DNA from: Adiantum capillus-veneris
Lineage: Eukaryota > Streptophyta > Polypodiopsida > Polypodiales > Pteridaceae
DNA length: 64,000 nucleotides
Direction of reading: 5' to 3'
NCBI GenBank assembly: GCA_014529385.2
Contig: CM043949.1
Location: 114,393,477-114,457,476 of the forward strand
In this document: positions 43,965 to 55,352 of the stretch, piece by piece
Position numbering within the stretch: the first letter of the stretch is position 1
How the letters are laid out: the number at the start of each line of letters is the position of its first letter
Position numbers and translations under genes: made by a program
The notes under the pieces: model-generated
Told to the model about the DNA's origin: nothing
The model's database searches: none
Seen by the model: only the letters and a program-made list of their open reading frames with translations

Positions 43965-45533
43965 TGTAATGGAATTGGCCTATTTAATTTGAGAGAGTAC
44001 TTTTAAGAAATGACTTTGTGAGCATAGCGGGTGAACATAATTGAAGATAGCAACATAATCATAGCAATTAGCTAACTTGGCATGAAAAGTACTTTTGCAA
44101 GAGAGAGAATTTAAGGAACATGACAACAGTTGAGGACCGGATTTATGTGGAGCTGGTCCCCCCTCCAATAGGCATTTGTATTATGATTTCTCCCATTAAG
44201 AGAGACTGGTTACAATACAATCTTTGTGTTCCTTGTGACCTGGGTGACACAATAAAGATGGAAAGCTTCATGCATCACAAACATAACATAAACTTGAAGA
44301 AAAGCTTTAACTATCCCAAGACCTCAAACACCTTCGAAGGTGGAAAGAGCTAGCAGGGAATGAGGGTAGGGAAGAGGAAGAAGAAACATTTCGTAGGAGA
44401 AAGAATTAGTTCCTCACTTATCATAACTCTTGTTGCTAGCATACATAATAGCATAGTAATGAAGAAGAAGGAGATGGCAAGATAAAGCATTGAAGCATGG
44501 ATCTTGGTTGGATTTGCACTACATATCCAAGAGTGTTGATGTAGGCTCTCAACCGCTACTTGCTTGGAGAAGGAGAGGGAGATCTTGCACTTTGCATAGC
44601 ACACAATGAGAGTGTTTGTGAGTGTGTGTGGGTGAGTATACCCCCTAAGAAACCCCCAGGCTTGATTGGGTCGACCCCCCCTTGTAGCTCATGCTTGAAG
44701 CTCATTGGACCCCTCCAGGTCTAGCCAATCACAAGCACGAGGCATTACAAGCAGCAAGGGTAGCCTTGAGACAAGTGTCCCCCTTTCCCATTTGAGAGAG
44801 AGGGCTAGATAAATTCTAAATCATTTAATTAAATCTCCTAAATTATTATTGGACCCCTTGGGTGGCCAACCAATAGGCTTCAGGCACACCATGAGGGCAA
44901 CATGAGGAGGAACTTGACAAGTGTCCCTTTTGCTTTCTTTGTACCATGCATGCCTTGTGTGAGTGTGTGGGTGTTCTCTCTTATCCCCCCTCATGTAGTG
45001 CTCGCCCCCTCCTTGTAGGGATTTAATCTTTGACTTTTTGACACCTTAAGCCTCTCATGTATAGGCCCAATTTCCACCACAATCTTGGCTCATAAGCTTT
45101 TTAAGCTTGGGCTGGGTTCTCACCTCAAGTGCAACCCTAGCATCTCAAGCATGTAAAGAACCTCAATCATATCAAGCACCTCAAGCACCTTAGTCATCAA
45201 GCATGACAAGCAAGACAAGCACCTCAAGCTGGGTCGGGTTCCCGTGCCTCATGCTCAGCCCTAGCTTACCTAAGGTCAAAGGCATTTTATACACATTATT
45301 GGAGGTCTTCAATGAAGCTAACCCTAAGTTGTTATGCTCCATTTGTTATCCTTGCTCTTTGATAGACCATCTCTCATTTGGCCCCTTTACCATTGGCCCC
45401 GTGTTGAGATAGATCTATAAGCACATGTCTATATCTTAACACTTGTTCCGTTTATTCTCCCACATTAAGTGATCAATTTAATATGAGAAAATCATTTGGG
45501 TTGGTTAGATATTAGATAATAGATTTTATGACA
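43965..45533 (-). repeat. 3' LTR of E6
   Basis: Plus-strand ends TGTAATGGAA and TTATGACA. It is about 80 bp shorter than the other copy; part of the gap is a short-repeat expansion (caagcacct units) in the 5' LTR. Confidence 0.85.
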
Positions 45534-45550
45534 TTGCCTCTCTCTTGAAA
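45534..45550 (-). other. Polypurine tract of E6
   Basis: atttcaagagagaggcaa on the minus strand, directly before TGTCATAA. Confidence 0.75.
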
Positions 45551-45892
45551 TCTTAGTCGTCCTCGGCTATGAGGTAGAAGAGATAAAGCCTTAGTCATTA
45601 GTCAATTTTACTTAGCGGGTAGAGGATCCCTTTTTACCCTACAATATCTTTCCAAGATGGATGACTAATCCATTTGGTGCTTGGGAGACATAGCTGCCGC
45701 AAGCATGTCTGCTCTTTAGTCCATTTCATTCTCCCAAAGTAGAGTGACAAATTCTACTTGGTGTTTGAGAGACATCGTCATCACAAACATGATTCTAAGC
45801 ATGCATACTAGTTAAATTTGTGCACAATTAAAAAGAGGACTAGTCTTATAAGACAAAAACATGAGTCATTAGAAAGAAATTTGTACATTTGC

Positions 45893-46110
45893 TTACTCTA
45901 ATGTAGCATTGTAAGCATTGACAAGGTTCATACTATCCTTAAGCTGTATTCCTTGCATCCATCTAGCGTCTTCAAAAGGATAATTTTTGAAATTAATAAG
46001 ATACCATCGACGGATAATCTTACCATGTCGTAGTACCTTGTCTTCATGCCGAAGGACAGCTTCGGGTTGTAGCACCTCTTCTTGGTCTTCAACTTCGGGA
46101 GGGTCTTCAA
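45893..46110 (-). CDS. pol: Chromodomain of E6 integrase
   Basis: RHEDKVLRHGKIIRRW then YLINFKNYPFEDARWMQGIQ forms the three-strand and helix pattern of a chromodomain at the C-terminus of integrase. It lies in the frame following the integrase end after a short gap. Likely reader of histone marks for targeting. The family (which chromovirus clade) cannot be fixed without a tree. Confidence 0.75.
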
Positions 46111-46144
46111 TAATTGGTTCAGTTGGTGGCTCTCCTTTGTAGGG

Positions 46145-47350
46145 CTAAAGTAGGCTTACATGAAAGGCATTGTGTATGAGCCAATGGTTGGGCAACTTGA
46201 GTTGATAAACCGTCTCATTGATGGGCTTCAAGATTTGGAAAGGACCATAGTATCTTTTTTCTAGTTTAGCATAATACTTTTGATGGCCCATAGGATTTTT
46301 GCCCGACGTTTTCCTTAATCGAGCCTTAGGAAACTTGAGTAAGACCCAATCAGTTTCTTTGAGCATTAAGGCTCTTCTGTGCTTATCAACAACAGATTTT
46401 TGCCTTTTTTGAGAGATGGATATAGCCTCCTTAATCTTTTGAAAAGCTTCTTGTAGGTCACATCTATACTCATCGTCGGCGGTGAAGATCTTCCCATGTA
46501 CTTTGAGTAGCAAGGGACTTTTAGGTCTTCCCTCAATGATCTCAAAAGGTGCTTTTCCCGTAGAAGTATGTAGAGTATTATTGTAGGCATACTCTACAAG
46601 AGGTAAGTACTTTTTCCATTGTGAGTGTTGATCTACTTCGGTAACATAAGTCTTGATTAGACCAAGTATCGTAAGATTGGCTATCTCACTTTGGCCATCC
46701 ATTTGTGGGTGATAGGCCGAAGAGAAATTCAATCTTGTTCCTAGATTTTCAAAGAGACCTTTCCAGAAATTACTAGTCATTCTAGGATCTTTATCTGACA
46801 TGATGGATGTGGGTAATCCATGGTGCTTGAAAATCTGAGATATGAAGAGAGTTTCCATTTGGTGTGCCTTAATAGTCTTTTTGACAGGAATAAAATGTGC
46901 TTGCTTGCTAAACCTGTCAACTATTGTCCATATTCATGTATTCCCATGGATAGACTTGGGTAATCCAAAGATGAAATCCATGGATATACTCTCCCATGGT
47001 GAATTTGGAATAGGAAATGGCTGGAGTAATCCAGGTTGCTTCCCTCTATCATACCTAGTCTTTTGGGATACTACACATTTTGAAACATACTCTTGTATGT
47101 CCACTTTCATGGTAGGCCAATAGAAGTACATCTCTACTCCTCGGAGAGTAGGTTGAATACCTCTATGCCCCACATATGGAGGAGCATGGGATTCATACAT
47201 AACTTTCTCACGAAGGAAATGGGTAACACATAGCCTATTGCCGTGGAGAAGATAACCATCTTGCAAGGTGAATGGCTCCTCTTTCTTCCCCAAAGCAAGG
47301 GCTGACATTATGTCTCTAAAGTCAGGGTCAGTAGCATACTCATCTATCAT
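46145..47350 (-). pseudogene. pol: Integrase of E6, one stop
   Basis: ORF 47350-46934 has the zinc finger (HAPPYVGHRGIQPTL then CVVSQKTR) and the first core motif ISMDFIFGLPKS. A TGA at about 46932 breaks the frame. ORF 46858-46145 follows with MSDKDPRMTS (Asp 22) and GQSEIANLT (Glu 58), spaced 35. It then has the C-terminal domain with [20 protein letters not shown] and NAFHVSLL. Apart from the stop and small frame breaks, this integrase is complete. E5's is not. Confidence 0.85.
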
Positions 47351-47373
47351 AGAGGATAGATCATTGTGAGTAG

Positions 47374-47754
47374 CTATAGAGACCGTCGTGAAAGTGCATC
47401 GACCACTTGATTGTGCTTACCAGCTATGTGAGCAATATGGAAATTAAATTGCGAAAGAAAATTTTCCCACCTCATTTGTTTGTTGGAAATCTTGGTTTGC
47501 GTCATGAAATACTTGAGACTTTGGTGGTCGGTTTGTAGGATAAATGGAGTCCCCAATAGGTAGTGCTTCCATGTGATTAGGGCATGTAGAACATCAAAAA
47601 GCTCTTTCTCATAAATGCCCAAGACTCGTTCATCAATATTGAGCCTTCGGCTCTCATACGCTATGGCATGCCCTTCTTGAAGCAAAACTTCTCTAAGGCA
47701 ATCACCACAAGCATCACATTGGACCTCAAATGGTTTTGAGAGATCCAGAAGCAC
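47374..47754 (-). CDS. pol: RNase H of E6
   Basis: FEVQCDACGDCLREVLLQEG (first Asp), YEKELFDVLHALITWKHYL (Glu), TDHQSLKYF (Asp) and HNQVVDALSRR (final Asp) give all four RNase H catalytic residues. It is open for 126 codons. It would degrade the RNA of the RNA-DNA hybrid. No second RNase H follows, unlike E2. Confidence 0.85.
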   Translation of the reverse strand: MLLDLSKPFEVQCDACGDCLREVLLQEGHAIAYESRRLNIDERVLGIYEKELFDVLHALITWKHYLLGTPFILQTDHQSLKYFMTQTKISNKQMRWENFLSQFNFHIAHIAGKHNQVVDALSRRSL

Positions 47755-47839
47755 GAGGATTGGTTGGGAAGTAAGCTTCTCTTTGAGCTTTTCAAAAGAA
47801 TTTTTCTCCTTAGTAGTCCATACAAACTTAATGTTCTTC

Positions 47840-48291
47840 TTAGTTAAGTCGTGTACGTAGTGGTCTTGCTACTTGAGAGAATTTTTCTATGAAGCGTCTA
47901 TAGTATGCGCACATACCAACAAAGATTCTTAGCTCATGTAGATTTCTTGGGTTAGGCCATGCTTTTATTACCTCTAACTTTGATGGATCCATTTGGATAC
48001 CATCTTTAGAGATAATATGACCTAGGTATTGAATCTCTTGAAGGAAGAATTCGCTTTTCTTTTGGTTGAGAAAAAGCTTGCTCTCCCTCAATGCTTGAAA
48101 AATCACTTGGAGATGTTGCTTATGTTCCTCCATCTGTTTTTGATAGTGATATGGTTTAGTGCTCGCTAGTCTACACACATACGGTATGTACGATCTTTCT
48201 TTTGCACTAAAAGGACTGGAGAACAAAAGGGAGAGGAACTAGGCCTCACCATCCCTTTGTCTACCAGCTCTTGTACTTGCCTCATGATCTC
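47840..48291 (-). pseudogene. pol: RT of E6 with catalytic core deleted
   Basis: The RT reads up to ALNHITIKN, then jumps at about 48135 to EEHKQHLQVIFQ of the thumb. Compared with E5, about 95 residues are lost, including the first catalytic Asp and the FFDD motif. Stops also occur (CVD-stop-RALN). The thumb (QYLGHIISKDGIQMDPSKL) is intact. This copy cannot make active RT. Confidence 0.85.
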
Positions 48292-49776
48292 CTATTGTTG
48301 AGCTTGTGAGACTCGATAAGGAGGTTTGTTAGGCGGTGAGCTTCCTAGAAGGAGCTCAATACGATGGTCATCATCCCCTCGTTTTGGAGTTAAGTCCATA
48401 GGGATATCATCGATGAACACATCTTGGAATCCTTTTAGAAAAGTAGACAAGTCTAACTCTTCTTGATTCCTATCATTTTCATTTGATGAAACATTATTAG
48501 CTTTTAGAGACTCTTTGACAAAAATCATGTACGCAGAAACTGAGCTCTTCATTGACTTATCAAAAGCAAGAGGATTTACAAGTGGAATAGTGCGACCACG
48601 CTCACTAGCATCTATATACATGTTCTTTCCCCTATAGGTGAAGCAGATTCTCCTTTCAGGGAACTTCATGTTGGAAGCCATGCGATCAAACCATGGTGCC
48701 CCTAGGATAACATCCTCATGTTGGAGAGGAGAGATGAAGAAGTCTTCTTTGTCGACATAGCTTTGGACATGAAGCCTCAATTTCCCAATCAAGGGAGTAA
48801 CGGAGGCTTGTTGTCCCTTAAAAGTTGCATCAGCCACTACTATATCTCCCATCTCAAAAGCTTGAATGCCCAACTTGGTGGCCAACTCCGTTGATATGAA
48901 GTTGAGAGTAGAGCCAGGGTCAAACAAGATGAAGGAATCATGCTCTCTTACCTTTCCCCAAGCATAGTAAAGTGATGATCCTTTGCAATGAGCATCCTCT
49001 TTTGGAGCTTTGATGGTTGAAGCCCTAGGAGTCTCATTGCGAGTATTCTTCATGGGGCAAGAACGATAGCCATGTCCTTGCTCCCCACACTTGAAACACT
49101 TATGGTCCTTGCGAAAAGCTTCAAGCTCTTCAGGAGAGAGTTTGTTTTTACCTTTGTAAACTCCCTTCTCCTTGGACCGATTTTTGTTGTTGCTGGAAGT
49201 GACTTGGGAAGTATGTTGAACATTGGTTTTCCCCTTTGCATCATTTTTGTCTTTGTTTTCCATGGGCTTGACATTACGTCTAGCCCCTTGATGGAAATTG
49301 ATGCGTGAAGCAACCATGGTGTGATGGATTACTTCCCTAATAGTACCAGGCCGTTGAGAGTTGATATATTCGGCCATCTCTTCAGGTAATCCCGCACATA
49401 ATTGTTGCCTTTGCTCGGCAAAGTCTATCTTTTGAAAGACAGTAGCCTTGAGATGTAAATCCCAAAACTTGTCTACGTACTTGTGGATAGACTCATGAGA
49501 GAGAAGCTTCAAGCTACGCCATTCAATAAGCACTTTGTCTTTTGCATCGCTTGCAAGGAATTGCTTCATCATGGAAACTCGTAGATTTTTCCATGTCTTT
49601 GGGGCTTCACCATTGCCACGAAGTCTATCCCACCATTGGCGAGCTGATTTTTGGAAGTGCATAGCTACATGGCGTAGCTTGGAGGACTTTGTGAAGCCCT
49701 CGTCTCCAAAGGCCGCATCAAATTGTTGGATATATGAAGGCCAACACTTTGTTGGTAGCACCAAAGGTGCCATCAT
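48292..49776 (-). CDS. gag: gag-protease of E6 (494 codons open)
   Basis: Residues 15-160 are the Retrotrans_gag domain (QFDAAFGDEGF, ARQWWDRLRG, SIHKYVDKFWDL, LCAGLPEEMAEYI). The CCHC knuckle CFKCGEQGHGYRSC is at 227-240. The protease has FDPGSTLNF with Asp 286 and DVILGAPWFDR at 355-365, then a linker up to PPYRVSQAQQ and a stop at 48292. Longest open frame in the window. The upstream edge is a frameshift, since FIQQFDAAF continues from a different frame. In the element it makes the particle and processes the polyprotein. Confidence 0.88.
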   Translation of the reverse strand: MMAPLVLPTKCWPSYIQQFDAAFGDEGFTKSSKLRHVAMHFQKSARQWWDRLRGNGEAPKTWKNLRVSMMKQFLASDAKDKVLIEWRSLKLLSHESIHKYVDKFWDLHLKATVFQKIDFAEQRQQLCAGLPEEMAEYINSQRPGTIREVIHHTMVASRINFHQGARRNVKPMENKDKNDAKGKTNVQHTSQVTSSNNKNRSKEKGVYKGKNKLSPEELEAFRKDHKCFKCGEQGHGYRSCPMKNTRNETPRASTIKAPKEDAHCKGSSLYYAWGKVREHDSFILFDPGSTLNFISTELATKLGIQAFEMGDIVVADATFKGQQASVTPLIGKLRLHVQSYVDKEDFFISPLQHEDVILGAPWFDRMASNMKFPERRICFTYRGKNMYIDASERGRTIPLVNPLAFDKSMKSSVSAYMIFVKESLKANNVSSNENDRNQEELDLSTFLKGFQDVFIDDIPMDLTPKRGDDDHRIELLLGSSPPNKPPYRVSQAQQ

Positions 49777-50065
49777 AGGTGAGAAAAGAGATACTCTTTC
49801 TTCCCTCCTTGAACTTATTTAGCTTTTGTGACCTTCGCCATGCAGGAAATGATTTGCGATGTCCTCCCCTCTTGTATTCTCTAGGCGAATAGCCATAACT
49901 TTCGTCGGAAGAGGAGGAAGGTGAAGAAGAAGGAGAAGAGGGCGACCTCTTCCTAGCCCTTTTCTTCCTTTGTTTCCTCTCTTGCCTTTCAAAGTGATGA
50001 GGAGAAGGACTATAGGTTGCTCTTTTCCTCTTGGGAGGAGTGGGCGATCGTCTAGACCGCCGTCT

Positions 50066-50386
50066 TCATGGAGCCACATCTTCAGAGGAACTTAAACTTT
50101 CATTGCTTTCTTGATCTTTGGATTCCTCCTCTCGAATGGGAGAGAGTCTTCTTTTGGTGGTCTCTTCAAGAGGCCTCCTAAGCTCTCTCTCCTCTTGGAG
50201 AGGAAGGGAAATTCCATAAGCACGAAGTTGTTGAGTAACTTCGGCTTGCAAAGCACGGTTTCCCATAGCTTGTTGCGACCTAGTGACGAGATAATTCACA
50301 AACATGGGAGCATCATCATTAGCACCTTCATGTGAAAAATCAAAGCTATCAATGTTCATTCTACTCTCTTGGTTATTGTCAGCCAT
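50066..50386 (-). CDS. gag: gag N-terminus of E6
   Basis: Chosen start is ATG 50386-50384 (MADNNQESRMNIDSFDF), which aligns with E5's MADNSKESE. The frame closes at 50066 after EDVAP. An Arg/Ser-rich stretch (SPSSPSSSS-type) follows in the same region before the capsid, with a stop and a frameshift. About 410 bp of leader separate it from the primer-binding site. Confidence 0.7.
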   Translation of the reverse strand: MADNNQESRMNIDSFDFSHEGANDDAPMFVNYLVTRSQQAMGNRALQAEVTQQLRAYGISLPLQEERELRRPLEETTKRRLSPIREEESKDQESNESLSSSEDVAP

Positions 50387-50786
50387 GTTAACAAAATTTA
50401 TGTATGTACTTAGTGTATGCTTTGGCAATTCAAAACCTTAGTTGCCACTCCTCTTAGCCTTTGAAAATTGGCTCTTAAGTATCTACTCCCACGGCTCAAA
50501 GTGGTTAATTATAGAGAGTAGAGGAGTAGGTCTAGCATAGCAGAGTTGCCGAGGGCTAGCTGCTTTTGGACTTCTTAGGGCTCAATAATGGTAAAGCCGT
50601 AGGCAAGTCTAAAAGGATTCCATTATTAAGTCCAAATCTCTCGAGGTGTGCACCATCCCCCACATAGTGGGCTCAACAAAACCGATAATAGATCCCAGTT
50701 CCACTTACCCTAATATAATTAACAACATAAACCATGTATAGGATACTTAAGGACCTCTCTTCTTAAGCAAGAAAAGATAAACCAAT

Positions 50787-50798
50787 GCTCTGATACCA
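50787..50798 (-). other. Primer-binding site of E6 (initiator tRNA-Met type)
   Basis: TGGTATCAGAGC on the minus strand, one base after the LTR. Confidence 0.85.
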
Positions 50799-50799
50799 A

Positions 50800-52449
50800 T
50801 TTAATGGAATTGGCCTATTTAATTTGAGAGTAGCGGAAATTAATGAGAGTACTTTTAAGAAATCACTTTGTGAGCATAGCGGGTGAACATAATTGAAGAT
50901 AGCAACATAATCATAACAATTAGCTAACTTGGCATGAACATTACTTTTGCAAGAGAGAGAATCTAGAGAACATGACAACAGTTGAGGACCGGATTTATGT
51001 GGAGCCGGTCCCCCCTCCAATAGGCATTTGTATTATGATTTCTCCCATTAAGAGAGACTTGTTACAATACAATGTTTGAGTTCCTTGTGACCTAGGTGAT
51101 TCAATGAAGATGGAAAGCTTCATGCATCACAAACATAACATAAACTTGAAGAAAAGCTTTAACTATCCCAAGCCTCAGTCCCAAGACCTCAAACACCTTC
51201 GAAGGTGGAGAGAGCTAGCAGGGAATGAGGGTAGGGAAGAGAAAGAAGAAACATTTTGTAGGAGAAAGAATTAGTTCCTCACTTATCATAACTCTTGTTG
51301 CTAGCATAGATAATAGTATAGTAAGGAAGAAGAAGGAGATGGCAAGATTAAGCATTGAAGCATGGCTCTTGGTTGGATTTGCACTCCATATCCAAGAGTG
51401 TTGGTGTAGGCTCTCAACCTCTACTTGCACGGAGAAGGAGAGGGAGATCTTGCACTTTGCATAGCACACAATGAGAGTGTTTGTGAGTGTGTGTGGGTGA
51501 GTATACCCCCTAAGCAACCCCTTTGGCTTGCTTGGGTCTACCCCCCCTTTTAGCTCATGCTTGAAGCTCATTGGACCCCTCCAGGCCTAGCCAGTCACAA
51601 GCAGGAGGCATTACAAGCAGCAAGGGTAGCCTTGAGACAAGTGTCCCCCTTTCCCCTTTGAGAGACAGGGCTAGATAAATGCTACATCATTTAATTAAAT
51701 CTCTTAAATTATTATTGGAGCCCTTGGGTGGCCAACCAATAGGCTTCAGGCACACCATGAGGGCAACATGAGGAGGAGCTTGACAAGTGTCCCTTTTGCT
51801 TTCTTTGTACCATGCATGTCTTGTGTGAGTGTGTGGGTGTTCTCTCTCATCCCCCCTCATGTAGGGCTCGCCCCCTCCTTGTAGGTATTGAATCTTTTAC
51901 TTTTTTACACTTGAAGCCCCTCATGTATAGGCCCAATTCCCACCACAAGCTTGGATCATAAGCACTTTAAGCTTGGGATGGGTTCTCACCTCAAGTGCAA
52001 CCCTAGCATCTCAAGCATGTCAAGCACCTCAAGCATCTCAATAATTAAGCACCTCAAGCATCTCAAGCACCTCAATCATCAAGCACCTTAGTCATCAAGC
52101 ACCTCAAGCACCTTAGTCATCAAGCAGGACAAGCATCTCGAGCAGGGTCAGGTTCCCGCGCCTCAAGGTCAGCCCTAGCTTACCTAAGGTCAAAGGCCTT
52201 TTACACACATTATTGGAGGTCTTGAATGAAGCTAACCCTAAGGTCTTATGCTCCATTTGTTAGCCTTGCTCTTTGATAGACCATCTCTCATTTGGGCCCC
52301 TTTACCATTGGCCCCGTGTTGAGATAGATCTATTAGCACATGTCTATAGCTTAACACTTGTTCCCATTTATTCTCCCACATTAAGTGATCAATTTAATAT
52401 GAGAAAATCATTTGGGTTGGTTAGATATTAGATATTAAATTTTATCACA
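50800..52449 (-). repeat. 5' LTR of E6
   Basis: Matches 43965-45533. Contains an expanded 9-10-bp repeat (aagcacctc, aagcatctc) at about 52010-52145, shorter in the other LTR. Confidence 0.85.
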
Positions 52450-52873
52450 AATTTCACTCTCTTTACTATTGTCAGCCATTCTAACAACTTTTAGGTGTAC
52501 TTTCGCACTTCAAGCCTTAGTTGCTACTCCTGTTTACCCCTTTAGAAAAAGCACTCAAGCTACTGTACCATGGCTCGAATACCATTAATTGAAAGGTATA
52601 GAAGAGAGGGTCTTTCAACACCAAAACAACACCGGCTCCTATCAATCTTCTAAATTTAGCTCAATAGTGGTTAATAAGCCGTAGGCAAGCCCCGTAGGAC
52701 TCCACTATTAAGACCATAGCTCTCGGCGGTGATGCCGCGTTAACTGCACGAAGGCAGGTGCACTGCAGGGCTGAAAATTCCCTATTATACTTACTCACAG
52801 GCAATTAATAATACCAACCATTTATAGCTAGCTTGAGGACCTGCCTTCTTGAGCAAGAAAAGAGAAACCTTGT
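52450..52873 (-). other. gag: E5 leader and first ten gag codons
   Basis: gag starts at ATG 52479-52477 (MADNSKESEI) and is cut by E6 at 52449. The rest is a leader of about 390 bp without a credible upstream ORF. Confidence 0.7.
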
Positions 52874-52885
52874 GCTCTGATACCA
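52874..52885 (-). other. Primer-binding site of E5 (initiator tRNA-Met type)
   Basis: TGGTATCAGAGC on the minus strand, one base after the LTR. Confidence 0.85.
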
Positions 52886-52886
52886 A

Positions 52887-54477
52887 TGTAACATTTAATG
52901 GCCTAAAAACTTGTGTGTAGCGGAAATTAGCATGAACATACTGGGCATTTCATTAGAATAGATTCCTAATCAGAATTACAAGAGTGCTTGGGTGGAGAGA
53001 GCAACAAAAAGCACAACACCTAGTTAGATAGCATGAACAATACTTTCAAAAGAGAGAGAAATTAAGCTATTGACAACAATTGAGGACCGGATTTGCATGG
53101 AGCCGGTCCCCCCCTCCAAAAGGCTTTGTATTATGGTTTCTCCCATCAAGAGAGACATTGTACAATAAACTTCTTTGTGTTCCCTCAAGACTAGCTAGTG
53201 CAACGAAGATGAAAGCTTCATGCACTAAGAAAAACACTTAGAAAACACAACATCAATTATCCCCGGTCTCAGACCCAAAACCTCACACACCTTCAAAGAT
53301 GGTGAGAGCTAGCAGGGTATGAGAGTAGATTGAGAGGAATAAGGAGTATTCTTATGAGAAAGATGTACATCTCCTCACATAATCACTCATATTAGCATAG
53401 CTTAGCTTAGTAATTAGCATGGTAGAGGAGATGAGCATGCATTGAATCTTGGCTCTTGGTTGGATTTGCATCACAAAGCCAAGAGTTGTTGGTGTAGGCC
53501 TCCCTTCTCACAAGCTTGGAGTAGGTGGTAAGCTTTCCATTAAATCTTGATAAGGAGAGAGAGTCTTCTTTACTTCACACATGAGATTGTGTGAGTGTGT
53601 GTATGATAATGCCTTGCAAAAATCAGCCCCCTCTCTCTTTTGGGCGACCCCTCTCGCTATTTTCTCTTGCTATCCTCTCATTGGACCTCCCAGGGCTAGC
53701 CAATGACAATTAAGCAGCATAAGTGATAGTCTTCTAACATGTGTCCCCCTTTCCCCTTTTGTGAGAGCTTTAGGTAATTTAATAATTCAACTAAACTCTC
53801 ATTTGACCCCTTTGCCTCCTGGCCAATAGGAATCACGCAAGCCATTGGGTTGCTGAATGCTTATTGGACCCCTTGGGAAACTGGCCAATAGTCTTCTAGA
53901 GGACTTAATTCTCAATGGTTCTTTTATTAAGTGTTTTTAAATTGATTAAACTAGATTTACTCTAGACTAATTCTCATTGGTCCACCTCCAAGGCCATCCA
54001 ATAGAAATTGGCTACACCTTGCGGGCATCTGGGCTAGGGAGCTGACATGTGTCCCTCATTCCCTTTGTGTAAAGGGAGGTTGTGTGTGTGTGTGTGTGGC
54101 TTTCTCTCTCATACCCTACAAGGAAGGCTCACCCTCTCCTAAGTAGGGATGTGTAAAGAATTTGTTGGACACACACAAAGCATCCAGTCCCCCTATGGTT
54201 GACCTTTGGAGACAACCTTTGAATTTTGGAACCTTAGCATTTTGGAAGTCTTAATGGGTTGAACCTTAGGGTCTTTTTAGCCCATTGTTGCACATGGCTC
54301 TTTTGCAGATAGCCCCCTCTTTGGATCCCTATTTTCCCTCCTTTGGATCCCTACTATGGCCGGTCTACTAGCTTAACCAATATTCTATCTTTTTCCCCCC
54401 TGGCACTTCCCCATATTAAATGATTAGTTTAACATAAGAAAATCATTTAGGAGAATTAGATATTGATTATTATGACA
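52887..54477 (-). repeat. 5' LTR of E5
   Basis: Matches 38335-39933, with plus-strand ends TGTAACATTT and TTATGACA. Confidence 0.88.
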
Positions 54478-55106
54478 CCTCTTAGTGCCCTTTTATAGGT
54501 ACAGGATGCTTTAGTTTAGGATAATTTGATTACGTTAGGGTCCTAATGAGGAGAGACAAAGAAAGGAGTTGGGTCCCAGATGGTTGACACTTGCTTTGTC
54601 TTAGGAGAATTTTAAAATGATATCTCCTAGGTGGGCCTTTGCGACCATCGCCTAGAGACAGGTGGCAATATACAATTGGTTTCTATACAAGATTTTTGGC
54701 TTGAAAACAGGAAAACAGATTATTCTATGGATATTTACTATGAAGAAATGTTGTGGCGAGATGTCGGTGAATGGTGGGCTTTGTTGGTGCATCCGTGTAG
54801 CGCGTTCGCCACTTTCGGGGTCAGCTGGGGCATGCCTTCAACGTCATTCCTTGAACCGGGGTCGCCTTTGCGTGATTTTGGTTGTCTTCTTGGTCAATGT
54901 TGAAATCTGTTACTTTTTCCTTCTTGTCTGTGTGTATGGCATGTTGTGTTGGTTTGATTGTGTGCGTGCAAGTGTAATGTACTCATGTATGTATGTGCAT
55001 GTGCTCATAAGTGCGTCTGGGCATTTGTGGGTGTATGTAACTTTGTGAGGGTCTAGGTGCTTGTGAGTGTGTGTGCGTATGTATATGGGGTTGTCTGTGG
55101 GTGTGT

Positions 55107-55166
<60 letters not shown>

Positions 55167-55318
55167 CGGCAAGCGGGTGTGTGGGAGTAAGAGAAAGAGA
55201 GAGATATTTTTTTTTTTTTTTTTTTTAATTTTACGTGTTGGCTTTGGTCGATTACAGAGAACGAGGGAGAAAGGGTCTGAGTGAGGAGAGTGAGGGGTTG
55301 AGGGGGGTGAGAGGGGTT

Positions 55319-55352
<34 letters not shown>

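Larger units (their letters stand above)
43965..52449 (-). mobile_element. E6: chromovirus, innermost insertion
   Basis: LTRs at 43965-45533 and 50800-52449, primer-binding site TGGTATCAGAGC, polypurine tract aagagagaggcaa. Flanks aatttg (left) and aatttc (right) give a duplication of aattt. It sits in E5's gag between codons 10 and 11 (MADNSKESEI then NVDNFDF). LTRs and proteins are close to E5's but not identical, so E5 and E6 are subfamilies of one family. 8.5 kb. The RT core is deleted. Confidence 0.9.
38335..54477 (-). mobile_element. E5: chromovirus (Ty3/gypsy), split by E6
   Basis: LTRs of 1.6 kb at 38335-39933 and 52887-54477, initiator tRNA-Met primer-binding site beside the right LTR, polypurine tract beside the left. 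A 6-bp duplication CCTCTT is at 38329-38334 and 54478-54483; it may be 5 bp plus a shared base. Minus-strand order is gag, protease, RT, RNase H, integrase end and chromodomain. E6 interrupts gag. Without E6 it is 7.7 kb. The integrase core is deleted. Confidence 0.9.
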
